A DNA stretch of 64,000 nucleotides, taken from assembly GCF_009720835.1 (NCBI RefSeq), contig NZ_WNKZ01000001.1:62001-126000 (forward strand), in the 5' to 3' direction. Shown here piece after piece: positions 1 to 8,692 of the stretch. Under the pieces are notes generated by a model that did no database searches, had not been told where the DNA came from, and was given only the letters and a program-made list of their open reading frames with translations. The stretch is from Pseudoduganella buxea. Its GTDB lineage: Bacteria; Pseudomonadota; Gammaproteobacteria; Burkholderiales; Burkholderiaceae_D. Each line of letters begins with the position of its first letter. Positions within the stretch are counted from its first letter, which is position 1. The translations under genes were made by a program, and so were the position numbers.

Positions 1-729
1 GGCGCGGAAGGCCTTGACCCGGTCCGGATTGGCGCTGAGCTCCTGTTCGCTGGTAAACAGGTTGTCGCCGTAGAAGTCGATGCCGGCGGCGCGCGGCGAG
101 TAGATATCGTAGGGGAAGCGGGCGCGGTCCAGGTAGTCCGGCTCGTTGGTGGTGTAGATCGACATGGCGTCGACCCGGCCGCTGATCAGGTCGTTCGGAT
201 TGTAACTGTGCTCGACCCGTTCGAGCCGCTCGGGCGCGATGCCTTCCTTCTTCAGGTAGGCCACCAGCTCGTCGGCCATGTTCAGACGGTCGGCGCGCGG
301 CCCCAGCATGATGCGCTTGCCGATCAGGGCGCGCAAATCCGGCGCGGCGCCCTGCTGGCGCATCGCCAGCGCATAGGGCGAATGCTGGAATACGACGGCC
401 AGCACCACCAGGGGCCGGCCTGCGAGACGCGACAGCAACAGGGTGCTGCTGCCCGTGCCGAACTGGGCCTCGCCGGACAGCACGGCCCGCTCAGGTGCAT
501 CGCCGTCGCTGCCTTCGCGGATCGTCACGTCCAGCCCCGCCTCGCGGTAGAAGCCCTTTTCCACGGCGGCGTAGTAGCCGGCAAACTGGAACTGGTGCGT
601 GTGCTTCAGTTGCAGCACGACGGGGTCGCTTTGCGGGGTTGCCACCGCGCTGCCGCACAGCAGGAATACCCCTGCCGCCGCCAGCAGCAGCCTGCGGCCC
701 TGCAGGAATGCGACCAGGATGGCTTGCAC
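1..729 (-). CDS. NMT1/THI5-like periplasmic substrate-binding protein (3' end outside window)
   Basis: The gene runs off the left window edge, so only the first 243 codons are present. Residues 1-30 form a hydrophobic export signal (LLLAAAGVFLLCGSAVA). It is followed by VVLQLKHTHQFQFAGYYAA and then KGFYREAGLDVTI, the usual opening of NMT1/THI5-type binding proteins that bind pyrimidine-like or sulfonate-like ligands in the periplasm. In proteobacteria this domain also serves as the sensor part of histidine kinases or GGDEF proteins; whether such a domain follows lies beyond the window. There is no in-frame ATG; GTG at 729 was chosen because the signal peptide starts there. The family call is fairly sure, the ligand is unknown. 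Confidence 0.72.
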   Translation of the reverse strand, partial: MQAILVAFLQGRRLLLAAAGVFLLCGSAVATPQSDPVVLQLKHTHQFQFAGYYAAVEKGFYREAGLDVTIREGSDGDAPERAVLSGEAQFGTGSSTLLLSRLAGRPLVVLAVVFQHSPYALAMRQQGAAPDLRALIGKRIMLGPRADRLNMADELVAYLKKEGIAPERLERVEHSYNPNDLISGRVDAMSIYTTNEPDYLDRARFPYDIYSPRAAGIDFYGDNLFTSEQELSANPDRVKAFRA

Positions 730-876
730 GTCGTTTATGGGAGAGGGGGGTGGGCGAAGGCGGGCATGATCCGATTGTACTGCCTTCCAAGGCCGGGCAG
801 CGGTGCTTGTGGCTTGCGAGCATCATGCACGCCACCGGCAGCGCCGGCGGTGTGCAGAGGGTGTATCAAGAACCCG

Positions 877-3210
877 CTATTTGCGGCCGGCCCTGGCCGG
901 CTTGCCGGCGCTCTTGGCCGGGGCCGCTTTCGGCTTGACCTTGATGGTATCGAGGATCGATGGGCGCACCTTCGTCTCGATGGTCTCGCGCGCCGTCAGG
1001 GAACCGGTCAGCGCGTTGGGACGGGCACCGCGCGGTGCGGCCACGGGACGGCCGGCCGTGGCGCCGGCCGCGGCGCGGGGCCGTGCACCCGGTGCCAGGG
1101 TCGGCATGGCACGCTTGCCTTCGGGCGCCGCCTTCATATGTTCCTCGCCCGCGCTCCAGGCCGGGATCAGGTGCTTCTCGCCATTGCCGATCAGGTCGCC
1201 CCGGCCCATGCGCTGCAAGGTTTCGCGCAGGATCGGCCAGTTTTCCGGATCGTAGTAACGCAGGAAGGCCTTGTGGGCCTTGCGGATCTTGCCGCTGCGG
1301 GGCGTTTCAACCGCTTCGGAGTCGGCCGTCACCTTCTTCAGGGGGTTCTTGCGCGAGTGGTACATCGTCGTCGCCATCGCCATCGGCGTGGGCATGAAGG
1401 TCTGCACCTGGTCCAGGCGGAAGTTGTTCTTCTTCAGCCACAGGGCCAGGTTCAGCATGTCCTCGTCCGTCGTACCGGGATGGGCTGCGATGAAATACGG
1501 AATCAGGTACTGCTTCTTGCCTGCTTCCAGCGAGAACTTCTCGAACATGGCCTTGAACTCGTCGTAGGCGCCGATGCCGGGCTTCATCATCTTGTTCAGC
1601 ACGTTCGCTTCCGTGTGCTCCGGCGCGATCTTCAAGAGGCCACCCACGTGGTGCGTGACGAGCTCCTTCACGTACTCGGGCGAACGCACGGCCAGGTCGT
1701 AGCGCAGGCCGGAGCTGATCAGGATCTTCTTCACGCCGGGAATGGCGCGTGCCTTGCGGTACAGCGAGATCAGCTTGCTGTGGTCCGTGCCCAGGTTGAC
1801 GCAGATGGACGGATAGACGCAGGACAGGCGGCGGCACGATTCCTCGATGCCCTTGTCCTTGCAGGCCAGCCGGTACATGTTCGCCGTCGGGCCGCCCAGG
1901 TCGGAAATGGTGCCCGTGAAGCCCTTGGTCTTGTCGCGGATATGCTCGATCTCGCGCAGGATCGACGGCTCCGAGCGGCTCTGGATGATGCGGCCTTCGT
2001 GCTCCGTGATCGAGCAGAAGGTGCAGCCGCCGAAGCAGCCGCGCATGATGTTGACGGAGAAGCGGATCATTTCCCACGCGGGAATGCGCGCGTTGCCGTA
2101 GCTGGGGTGCGGCGCGCGGGCATAGTTCATGTCGTAGACGCCGTCCATCTCGTCCATCGCCAGCGGCAGCGGCGGCGGGTTGATCCACACGTCGCGCTCA
2201 CCGTGCTGCTGCACCATGGCGCGCGCATTGCCGGGATTCGATTCCAGGTGGAACACGCGCGAGGCGTGGGCATACATCACCGGATCGGCGCTGACGGTTT
2301 CGTACGACGGCAGGCGCACCACGGTCTTGCTGTGCTTTTCGCGCGCCATGGCCTGGCGTTCCTCGCGCGTCATGATGCGGATCGGCTTGATCACTTCCGG
2401 CGCGCTCTTGGCGTTGTCCGTGGCGCAGGCCGACTTGTCTTCCTGGGCCATCGCATACGGGTCCGGGTGGGCGTCGATCTTGCCCGGCACGTCGACGCGG
2501 GTGGAGTTGTGCACGCCCCAGTCGTCCGACGGCAGCCAGCCCTGCGGCACCATGAAGGCCGTGCCGCGCAGGTCGCGGATGGCCTTGATGTCCTCGCCCG
2601 CGTTCATGCGGTGGGTCAGGTCGACCAGCGCCCGCTCGGCGTTGCCGAAGATCAGCAGGTCGGCCTTCGAATCGGTCAGCACGGACTTGCGCACCTTGTC
2701 CGACCAGTAATCATAGTGGGCGATGCGGCGCAGCGAGGCCTCGATACTACCGATGACGATCGGCGTGCCGGGGAAGGCTTCACGGGCGCGCTGGGCATAC
2801 ACCGTGACGGCGCGGTCGGGCCGCTTGTTCGGCTCGCCATTGGCCGTGTAGGCATCATCCGAGCGGATCTTGCGGTCCGACGTGTAGCGGTTCACCATCG
2901 AGTCCATATTGCCCGCCGTGACGCCGAAATACAGGCGCGGCTTGCCCAGCGCGCGGAACGGCTCGGCCGATTGCCAGTCCGGCTGGCTGATGATGCCCAC
3001 GCGGTAGCCCTGCGCTTCCAGCAGCCGGCCCACCAGGGCCATGCCGAAGCTGGGGTGGTCGATATAGGCGTCGCCGGTGATCAGGATGACGTCGCACTCG
3101 TCCCAGCCCAGCTTGTCCATTTCGGCACGGGTCATGGGCAGGAAGGGCGCAACGGCAGCGCGGGCAGACCGCTTGGGGACGGTCGCAAAGAGGTTTGCTG
3201 GGGAGTTCAT
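877..3210 (-). CDS. ygiQ: YgiQ family radical SAM protein
   Basis: This is a 777-residue member of the UPF0313/YgiQ family of radical SAM enzymes, whose reaction is not established. The protein opens with [20 protein letters not shown] and [13 protein letters not shown], a B12-binding-like N-terminal region typical of the family. The iron-sulfur motif CFGGCTFC gives C392, C396 and C399, which should bind the 4Fe-4S cluster that cleaves SAM. The last ~80 residues are a lysine-, alanine- and arginine-rich tail. An in-frame ATG exists at 3303, but the conserved part begins with MNSPANLF at 3210, so that start was chosen. A TACAAT box ends 7 bases before this ATG, which would fit a leaderless or nearly leaderless transcript. 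Confidence 0.93.
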   Translation of the reverse strand: MNSPANLFATVPKRSARAAVAPFLPMTRAEMDKLGWDECDVILITGDAYIDHPSFGMALVGRLLEAQGYRVGIISQPDWQSAEPFRALGKPRLYFGVTAGNMDSMVNRYTSDRKIRSDDAYTANGEPNKRPDRAVTVYAQRAREAFPGTPIVIGSIEASLRRIAHYDYWSDKVRKSVLTDSKADLLIFGNAERALVDLTHRMNAGEDIKAIRDLRGTAFMVPQGWLPSDDWGVHNSTRVDVPGKIDAHPDPYAMAQEDKSACATDNAKSAPEVIKPIRIMTREERQAMAREKHSKTVVRLPSYETVSADPVMYAHASRVFHLESNPGNARAMVQQHGERDVWINPPPLPLAMDEMDGVYDMNYARAPHPSYGNARIPAWEMIRFSVNIMRGCFGGCTFCSITEHEGRIIQSRSEPSILREIEHIRDKTKGFTGTISDLGGPTANMYRLACKDKGIEESCRRLSCVYPSICVNLGTDHSKLISLYRKARAIPGVKKILISSGLRYDLAVRSPEYVKELVTHHVGGLLKIAPEHTEANVLNKMMKPGIGAYDEFKAMFEKFSLEAGKKQYLIPYFIAAHPGTTDEDMLNLALWLKKNNFRLDQVQTFMPTPMAMATTMYHSRKNPLKKVTADSEAVETPRSGKIRKAHKAFLRYYDPENWPILRETLQRMGRGDLIGNGEKHLIPAWSAGEEHMKAAPEGKRAMPTLAPGARPRAAAGATAGRPVAAPRGARPNALTGSLTARETIETKVRPSILDTIKVKPKAAPAKSAGKPARAGRK

Positions 3211-3337
3211 CGGCAGGATTGTACCAAAATTGGCCCTGCTCCGCGCACCCCGGCTCGCAATTTCTCCCGAAAACCTTTTATTTTTCAATAACTTGTATTG
3301 CAACTGGCAACTTGCAAGAAATAAGGTCCTGTCCAGA

Positions 3338-3365
3338 TTGCATTACAGCCGGAACGGACTATAAC
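3338..3365 (+). promoter_or_regulatory. candidate sigma70 promoter
   Basis: A TTGCAT -35-like box (3338-3343) and a TATAAC -10-like box (3360-3365) are separated by 16 bp. They lie about 40 bp before the start of the small membrane protein at 3405, in the AT-richer gap shared with ygiQ. Called by eye only. Confidence 0.45.
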
Positions 3366-3404
3366 GAAACATGCAAGCCAATTTCTGACGCCAGGGGAGG
3401 TCAT

Positions 3405-3917
3405 ATGCGACGTCGTCTGTACTACCTGCTGCCGGACATTCCTTCCGCGCGAACCATGCTCGACGAGCTGCTGCTGGCGCGCATCGAGGAACGGCATATT
3501 CACTTCATGGCCCGCGAGGGCAGCTTGCCGGACGATATGCCCGGCTGCAGTTTTGCAATGAAAACGGACCTGGTGCACGGCGCCCAGGTGGGCATCGTGA
3601 TGGGGGCCACCATCGGCTTCCTGGTCGGCTTCGTGCTGGCCCTGTCCCAGCCTTACGGGCTGGACGTGCCGACGGGGATGATCCTCCTGATGGCACTGGG
3701 CGGCGCCCTGTTCGGCGCCTGGGCATCCGGCATGAACGGCTGCGCGATTCCGAACAAGAAGCTGGAGCAGTACACGGACCGCATCGAGCAGGGCCAGGTG
3801 CTGATGATGGTGGACGTGCCCGTGCGCCGCATCGTCGAGATCGAAGACATGATCGCCCGGCGCCATCCGAACTTCAATTTCGCCGGCGTGGAACCGCCGA
3901 TGCTGGCGTTCCCCTGA
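3405..3917 (+). CDS. small inner-membrane protein, two transmembrane segments
   Basis: This 170-residue protein has a soluble N-terminal part that starts MRRRLYYLLPDIPSARTMLD, then two adjacent hydrophobic segments: GIVMGATIGFLVGFVLAL at about residues 65-82 and MILLMALGGALFGAWASGM at about 92-110. The soluble tail contains VLMMVDVPVRRIVEIEDMI. The fold looks like the glycine-zipper hairpins of stress-related membrane proteins (DUF1269-like), but I cannot assign a family firmly. A strong ribosome site GGGGAGG at 3394-3400 fixes the ATG at 3405; upstream codons in the same frame have no such site. It is convergent with the DUF4404 gene. Confidence 0.75.
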   Translation: MRRRLYYLLPDIPSARTMLDELLLARIEERHIHFMAREGSLPDDMPGCSFAMKTDLVHGAQVGIVMGATIGFLVGFVLALSQPYGLDVPTGMILLMALGGALFGAWASGMNGCAIPNKKLEQYTDRIEQGQVLMMVDVPVRRIVEIEDMIARRHPNFNFAGVEPPMLAFP

Positions 3918-3927
3918 CAACAGGCCT

Positions 3928-3954
3928 TGCCGGCGGGGCGGTCGCGCCGCCGGC
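3928..3954. other. GC-rich inverted repeat between convergent genes
   Basis: GCCGGCGG (3929-3936) pairs with CCGCCGGC (3947-3954) around a 10-base loop, between the stop codons of two converging genes. No T tract follows on either strand, so it is at best a weak or Rho-assisted terminator. Confidence 0.4.
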
Positions 3955-3963
3955 ACTACCCGT

Positions 3964-4248
3964 TCAGATCCCCATATTTCCCAGAATCCGCGTCAATTCC
4001 CGCAACGTCGGCTCCAGGGCCGGGTGCTTGGCCGCGAACTGGGCCGAGATTTCCTGCGTGCGCTCGGCCAGGCCGTAAGTCGTGCTGCCGGATTCGTCGA
4101 CGCTGCCGTCCGCCGCACGCTGCTCCAGCAGCTGGTGGATGTCCCCGTCCAGCTGGCGCAGCAGGTCCTGCAGCTCCTCGTCGACCGGGCCGGCATTCGA
4201 CAGCGCGCCATGCAGGTTGCGCAGCGAGTCCTTCAGTTGATTCTCCAT
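3964..4248 (-). CDS. DUF4404 family protein
   Basis: This small acidic 94-residue protein reads MENQLKDSLRNLHGALSNAG and continues as predicted helices rich in leucine, glutamate and glutamine (ELQDLLRQLDGDIHQLLEQ), ending TLRELTRILGNMGI. This matches DUF4404, a short helical cytoplasmic family of unknown function found in proteobacteria. The ATG at 4248 follows CAGGAGAAGG at a good distance, which decides it over an in-frame ATG at 4311. No functional clue comes from the neighbours. Confidence 0.75.
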   Translation of the reverse strand: MENQLKDSLRNLHGALSNAGPVDEELQDLLRQLDGDIHQLLEQRAADGSVDESGSTTYGLAERTQEISAQFAAKHPALEPTLRELTRILGNMGI

Positions 4249-4444
4249 GGCCTTCTCCTGGCGTAGTTCAATACACAACTTATACACCGAAATTCCCCGT
4301 TCCGGCCACACCTGCCGGGCAGGGCAGCCCAGTCATGCGTGGGGACGGGGGGCCCTATAAGCAGGGGATATATCTTTCCACACGGAATCTCAACAATATC
4401 GCCCAGATATCATTATGGTGAATCGCGTCCATCCGAACACGAAA

Positions 4445-4474
4445 TTGGATTTATATCTGGCACGGCCGTATTCT
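4445..4474 (+). promoter_or_regulatory. candidate sigma70 promoter
   Basis: TTGGAT (4445-4450) and TATTCT (4469-4474) are 18 bp apart and sit 39 bp before the 44-residue gene at 4513. The surrounding 4350-4460 is AT-rich with several near copies of a GATATATCT/ATATCTGG word, which could be binding sites. By eye only. Confidence 0.4.
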
Positions 4475-4512
4475 GACTCCATCGACTACTGCTTCCCACA
4501 AAGGAAAACGCC

Positions 4513-4647
4513 ATGAACACCACGACCTACGCTCCCGTCTCCCCCTCGCCACTGCGCGCCTGGCTGAAGGCTGTCGGCGCCGAGTTCCGCAATGCCATGG
4601 AACTGCTGGGCCGCCCTTACGTGAACGGCCAGCTGCCTTCGTACTAA
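4513..4647 (+). CDS. small protein of 44 residues, unknown
   Basis: A short open frame encodes MNTTTYAPVSPSPLRAWLKA followed by a helical stretch with VGAEFRNAMELLGRPYVNG and the end QLPSY. It has a clear ribosome site (AAGGAAAA, 4501-4508), a plausible promoter just upstream, and sits alone in what would otherwise be a gap of about 400 bp. The tryptophan/arginine amphipathic helix and the GRPYVNG turn do not match a family I recognise; it is not a plain DUF1127 protein. Its TAA stop lies within the last four bases of the converging MerR gene. Real translation is likely but not proven. Confidence 0.6.
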   Translation: MNTTTYAPVSPSPLRAWLKAVGAEFRNAMELLGRPYVNGQLPSY

Positions 4648-5048
4648 GCTTTCTTTCCCCGGCGATTCGCCGCCGCGAGGATGCGGCGAAACGTCGGACA
4701 CTCCAGGTGACTGGGTGCCGGACAGCCGGCGGCATGCCGCAAGCCGTCGCGCAAGGCCGACAGCCGCCGGATGGTCCGGTCCAGCTCATCGGCCCGTCCC
4801 ACCAGCATGGCGCGGTCCAGCGCCAGCTTGCCATCCCCGGCGAACATCGCGCCGATCTCGTCCAGCGTAAAACCGGCCGCCCGCCCCAGCGCGATCAGCG
4901 CCAGCCGTTCCAGCACGGCGCCGTCGAACAGGCGCCGCAGCCCGCGCCGCCCGCTGGATGCAATCAACCCCTTCGCTTCATAAAACCGCAAGGTGGACGG
5001 CGCCACGCCCGCCTGCCGCGCCACCTCGCCGATATCGAGTATCGCCAT
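4644..5048 (-). CDS. MerR family transcriptional regulator
   Basis: This 134-residue regulator starts MAILDIGEVARQAGVAPSTL and has the MerR winged-helix signature RFYEAKGLI. A central dimerisation helix follows (DRAMLVGRADELDRTIRRLS). The C-terminal CPAPSHLECPTFR has two cysteines (about 109 and 117), not the four-cysteine cluster of SoxR. Members with this tail usually act as small-molecule or redox-responsive switches, but the inducer is unknown. The gene is divergent from a methyltransferase with only 63 bp between starts. That gap holds a typical MerR operator with an over-long spacer, so control of both genes is likely. Its last four bases overlap the stop of the convergent 44-residue gene. 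Confidence 0.9.
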   Translation of the reverse strand: MAILDIGEVARQAGVAPSTLRFYEAKGLIASSGRRGLRRLFDGAVLERLALIALGRAAGFTLDEIGAMFAGDGKLALDRAMLVGRADELDRTIRRLSALRDGLRHAAGCPAPSHLECPTFRRILAAANRRGKKA

Positions 5049-5050
5049 GC

Positions 5051-5082
5051 TTGACCTCAAGTCCACTTGAAGTGCCAAGATA
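5051..5082 (+). promoter_or_regulatory. MerR-type operator/promoter for the methyltransferase gene
   Basis: TTGACC (-35, 5051-5056) is followed about 19-20 bp later by CAAGATA (-10 region, 5076-5082). Within the spacer lies the dyad ACCTCAAGT - CC - ACTTGAAGT (5054-5073), whose arms match at 8 of 9 positions. A stretched spacer filled by a dyad is the hallmark of MerR-family activation, and the dyad closely resembles the SoxR box (CCTCAAGTTAACTTGAGG). Confidence 0.75.
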
Positions 5083-5111
5083 GCACTTCGACACGCATGG
5101 AGGAAAGCACG

Positions 5112-5948
5112 ATGACCACCGATACTTCGCAACCGGCCCTGTGGGGCGGCACGGCCGGCAATGCCTGGGCCGAGCTGCAGGACCTGCTCGATCGCATATT
5201 CCACCCGTTCGAGGCCCTGCTGGCGGCCGGCCTGGCGCCACGCCAGCGGGTGCTCGACATCGGCTGCGGCACGGGTAGCACCACGCTGGCGGCGGCGCGG
5301 CGGGTAGGCCTGGGTGGCCACTGCACCGGCATCGACATTTCGGCGCCGATGCTGGCCGTGGCGGCGCGCCGCGCGCAGGAAGAAAGCCTGGCAATCGACT
5401 TCGTGCAGGCCGACGCGCAGCGCCACGCCTTCGCGCCGGCCGCCTTCGACGCCCTGATCTCCCGTTTCGGCGTGATGTTCTTCGACGACCCCGTGGCGGC
5501 CTTCGCCAGATTGCACCAGGCCGCGCGCCACGGCGCACCGCTGCACGTTTTCGCCTGGCGGGCCGCGGCCGACAATCCGTTCATGACGGCCGCCGAGCGG
5601 GCCGCCGCGCCGCTCATCGCCTTGCCGGCTTCGGTACCCGGCCAGCCGGGCCAGTTCGCCTTTGCCGACGCTGCCCGCGTGCGCGCCATCCTCGACGCGA
5701 GCGGCTGGAGCGACGTCGCCGTCGTCCCGGCCGACGTGCCCTGCGCCTTCCCGGCGGCGGCACTGGAGCGCTACATCACGCGCATGGGCATCGTCGGTCG
5801 CGTGCTGCCCACGCTGGACGCCGCCACCCGCCAAGCCGTGCTGGCGGCAATGCGGCCGGCGTTCGAGCCCTTCATCGACGGCGACCAGGTGCGCTTCACG
5901 GCCGCTTGCTGGCAGATCACGGCAAGGGCCGCGCACACGGTGCGGTGA
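5112..5948 (+). CDS. class I SAM-dependent methyltransferase
   Basis: This 278-residue protein has the Rossmann-fold SAM site VLDIGCGTGSTTLAAARRVG (about residues 45-65), the acidic ribose-binding strand end GIDIS, and the downstream motif DALISRFGVMFFDDP. The overall plan resembles UbiE/BioC-like small-molecule methyltransferases of the Methyltransf_11/25 type. Substrate is not evident. ATG at 5112 was chosen because GGAGGAAAG lies at 5099-5107; an in-frame start at 5067 would fall inside the operator. It is transcribed away from the MerR gene and is probably its target, which suggests a role in modifying a toxic or signalling compound. Confidence 0.85.
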   Translation: MTTDTSQPALWGGTAGNAWAELQDLLDRIFHPFEALLAAGLAPRQRVLDIGCGTGSTTLAAARRVGLGGHCTGIDISAPMLAVAARRAQEESLAIDFVQADAQRHAFAPAAFDALISRFGVMFFDDPVAAFARLHQAARHGAPLHVFAWRAAADNPFMTAAERAAAPLIALPASVPGQPGQFAFADAARVRAILDASGWSDVAVVPADVPCAFPAAALERYITRMGIVGRVLPTLDAATRQAVLAAMRPAFEPFIDGDQVRFTAACWQITARAAHTVR

Positions 5949-6014
5949 TGTCATCAGAGGGTCACAGACGCCTTTTAAGATGCGGCGTCTTTCACTCCTG
6001 CCAACGGCCCTGTA

Positions 6015-7700
6015 ATGACCCAAACGAATTCGCGTCGCAAGTTCCTGCGTAACTTTTCCCTCGGTACCGTCGCCGTCTCCGCCATGCCCCTCACGGCCTG
6101 CGGTGGCGACGGTCCCAACACGACCGTCCAGGTCAGCTTCGCGCACGGCGTCGCCAGCGGCGATCCGCTGTCGGACCGCGTGATCCTGTGGACCCGTGTC
6201 ACGAGCAGCAGCAGCGACGACGTGGAAGTGGGCTGGTCGATCGCCGAAGACAGCGCCTTCACCCGCACCGTCGCCTCCGGCACCGTCGTCACGGGCGCGG
6301 CAAAAGACTACACCGTCAAGGTCGATGCCACCGGCCTGGCGCCGAACCGCAACTACTACTACCGCTTCCGCGCCCACGAGGTGTCGTCGCCGACGGGCCG
6401 CACGAAAACGCTGCCCACCGGCAGCGTCGCGCAGGCCCGCCTGGCCGTGTTCAGCTGCTCGAACTACCCGACCGGCTACTTCAACGTCTATGCGGACTGC
6501 GCCAAGTTCGACGATATCGACGCGGCCCTGCACCTGGGCGACTACATCTACGAATACGCCGCCAACGGCTACGCGTCGAGCGACGCCGCTGCCCTCGGCC
6601 GCGTGTCGCAGCCGGCCAACGAGATCATCACGCTGAGCGACTACCGCCGCCGCTACCAGCAGTACCGCACCGACCCGGACCTGCAGGCCGTGCATGCGCG
6701 CCTGCCCTTCATCGCCGTGTGGGACGACCATGAACTGACCAACGACACGTGGCGCGAGGGCGCGCAGAACCACGACCCGGCCACGGAAGGACTGTTCCTG
6801 GCGCGCCGCCAGATGGCGATCCAGGCCTACCACGAATGGATGCCAATCCGCGTGCCCGACGCCGCCAAGCCGGACCGCATCTACCGCTCCTTCGACTTCG
6901 GCAACCTGCTGTCGCTGCACATGCTGGACACGCGCGTGATCGGGCGGGACAAGCAGCTGGCCTACGCCAGCTACGCGACCGCTGGCGGCTTCAACACCGC
7001 GGCCTTCGCCGCCGACGTCTCCAGCCCGACGCGCCAGCTGATGGGCGCCGAGCAGGTGACGTGGCTGCAGGGTCAGTTGAGCAAATCGACGGCGACGTGG
7101 CAGCTGCTCGGCCAGCAGGTGCTGATGGCGCGCATGCAGCTGCCGGCACCGATGGTGCTGACAGGCGGCTACCCGGCCTACCTGGCGCTGGCCATCAAGG
7201 CGCGCAACAACCCGGGCCAGCTGACCGACGCAGAGCGGGCCCAGCTGGCCGGCCCCACGGTGCCATACAACCTCGATGCATGGGACGGCTACCCGGTCGC
7301 GCGCGAGACGGTACTGACGATGGCGAAAACGCTGAACAAGAACCTGGTGGTGCTGGCCGGCGACACGCACAATGCATGGGCCAGCGACCTGCAGGACGCG
7401 GCCGGCAACGCCGTCGGCGTGGAAATCGGCGTGCCGTCGGTCTCCTCGCCCGGCTTCGAGGAATACTTCCCGAAAGAAGACCCGCTGCTCGTCGCCGGCG
7501 GCATGGAGCAGCTGATCGGCCCCCTGCAATACGCCGAAACGGCCACGCGCGGCTTCGTCGTGCTGACCGTGACGCCGACCGAGACGCGCGCCGAATACCG
7601 CTACGTCAACACGGTGAAATCGAAGACCTACTCGGCTGCCGTCGGCAAGGTCCTGCGCACCCTGCCCGGCGCGGGCAACCGCAAGCTGCTGATGGCGTAA
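6015..7700 (+). CDS. PhoD-like alkaline phosphatase, Tat-exported lipoprotein
   Basis: This 561-residue metallophosphatase belongs to the PhoD family, which removes phosphate from phosphomonoesters or diesters outside the cytoplasm using iron and calcium. The N-terminus carries a twin-arginine signal (SRRKFLRNF) and then a lipobox LTAC with the cysteine at residue 29, so it is probably a Tat-exported, lipid-anchored enzyme. The PhoD N domain (VSFAHGVASGDPLSDRVILW) precedes the metal-site motifs HLGDYIYEY (about 173-181), WDDHE (about 236-240) and AGDTHNAW (about 448-455). It stands alone; no Pho box was recognised upstream. The window's tatABC genes would supply its exporter. Confidence 0.92.
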   Translation: MTQTNSRRKFLRNFSLGTVAVSAMPLTACGGDGPNTTVQVSFAHGVASGDPLSDRVILWTRVTSSSSDDVEVGWSIAEDSAFTRTVASGTVVTGAAKDYTVKVDATGLAPNRNYYYRFRAHEVSSPTGRTKTLPTGSVAQARLAVFSCSNYPTGYFNVYADCAKFDDIDAALHLGDYIYEYAANGYASSDAAALGRVSQPANEIITLSDYRRRYQQYRTDPDLQAVHARLPFIAVWDDHELTNDTWREGAQNHDPATEGLFLARRQMAIQAYHEWMPIRVPDAAKPDRIYRSFDFGNLLSLHMLDTRVIGRDKQLAYASYATAGGFNTAAFAADVSSPTRQLMGAEQVTWLQGQLSKSTATWQLLGQQVLMARMQLPAPMVLTGGYPAYLALAIKARNNPGQLTDAERAQLAGPTVPYNLDAWDGYPVARETVLTMAKTLNKNLVVLAGDTHNAWASDLQDAAGNAVGVEIGVPSVSSPGFEEYFPKEDPLLVAGGMEQLIGPLQYAETATRGFVVLTVTPTETRAEYRYVNTVKSKTYSAAVGKVLRTLPGAGNRKLLMA

Positions 7701-7828
7701 GCCACGGCACGTGCCTGTCCCGCAGCGGCACCGCGGGCAGGCGCCTTGGTGTCGCCGACCTTTGTGCAAAATCGGCCTCTCCCATAAGGATGAGTTATAC
7801 AATCCTGCTTTTTAGGGAGATGTCAATT

Positions 7829-8683
7829 ATGCAACATACTGCCGCTACCACGCTGCTGCTGCTGCTCCTCTGCGCCACCAACGGCGTGGCCGGAGCCGAG
7901 GAAAGCGCACCGGGAAGCCTGAAGATCACGCTGGACAGCGACGCCCGCACCGTCATTCGCGGTATTCCCGAGGAAGCGGCGACGGAACGCTTCGAAGTGC
8001 TCACCGCCGGCGCGGAGACGGTCAGCTATGTCGGCCTGGCTGACGGGCCGGTGGGCGGCGTCGTGTTCAAGGGCGGCAAGCTGCACGGCACGCTGACGCG
8101 GGCCCAGGCCGAGACCTTCTATTCCTGCCGCGGCTACGCCACGGCGCGGCATCACTACTGGGCCCAGGACGCCAACCGGTGGGCCGCATCGCTGCTCACG
8201 GCGGCCCAGCCGGCTCAGGACGTGGCGCTGCAATTTACCGGCAAGTCGACCCTGAAAAGCATCAAGGCGGTGCTGGACAACCCGGCCTTCGGCCAGGTCA
8301 AGGCACTGGTGGAGATGGGCACAAACCCGCTGAAGGTGGTCAAGGTGCTGTCGAAGGCGCGCAGCGAGCACCGCCAGCGCGAGTTCGACGAGGACATGCT
8401 GCAAGAACTGGGCAAGCTGGTACCGGGCGACACGGAGCAGCGCCTGGCCGACGTGCTGCGCCCGCAGGACCTGACCTTCCTGGAACGGGGCATCGTCATG
8501 GCCTATCCCAAGTACTCGGTCGAATTCATGGTCAGCGACGGCAAGATCCAGGCGCTGCAGCAGCCTTCGTTCCTGCAACTGGCACGCGTGAAGCCGGCCA
8601 TGTTCTATGCGCCCGACACGCCCTGGTCCCGCTGCATGCCCGAGACCTGGGCCGAAGCGGTGCCCGCGCCGGCCCAGGGCTGA
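7829..8683 (+). CDS. secreted hypothetical protein
   Basis: The protein (284 residues) has a Sec signal peptide, LLLLLLCATNGVAGAEE, with likely cleavage after VAGA near residue 23. The mature part has no motif I recognise; it contains two well-separated cysteines (YSCRGYATARHHYW and SRCMPETW) and a charged middle (SKARSEHRQREFDEDMLQEL). ATG at 7829 was chosen over ATG 7820 because GGGAG at 7815-7819 then sits 9 bases upstream. A TACAAT box at 7798-7803 may be the -10 of its promoter. Periplasmic or outer-surface location is inferred only from the signal. Confidence 0.7.
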   Translation: MQHTAATTLLLLLLCATNGVAGAEESAPGSLKITLDSDARTVIRGIPEEAATERFEVLTAGAETVSYVGLADGPVGGVVFKGGKLHGTLTRAQAETFYSCRGYATARHHYWAQDANRWAASLLTAAQPAQDVALQFTGKSTLKSIKAVLDNPAFGQVKALVEMGTNPLKVVKVLSKARSEHRQREFDEDMLQELGKLVPGDTEQRLADVLRPQDLTFLERGIVMAYPKYSVEFMVSDGKIQALQQPSFLQLARVKPAMFYAPDTPWSRCMPETWAEAVPAPAQG

Positions 8684-8692
8684 AGGCAGGCG

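Noticed and set aside
208-3291. A 1027-codon plus-strand frame over ygiQ
   Set aside because: It is opposite a radical SAM gene with intact motifs, and reads across the gap and the truncated binding-protein gene without domain content.
4644-7802. A 1052-codon minus-strand frame over the methyltransferase and PhoD genes
   Set aside because: Only its last 134 codons (the MerR gene) are real; the rest is antisense to PhoD and the methyltransferase with no domain.
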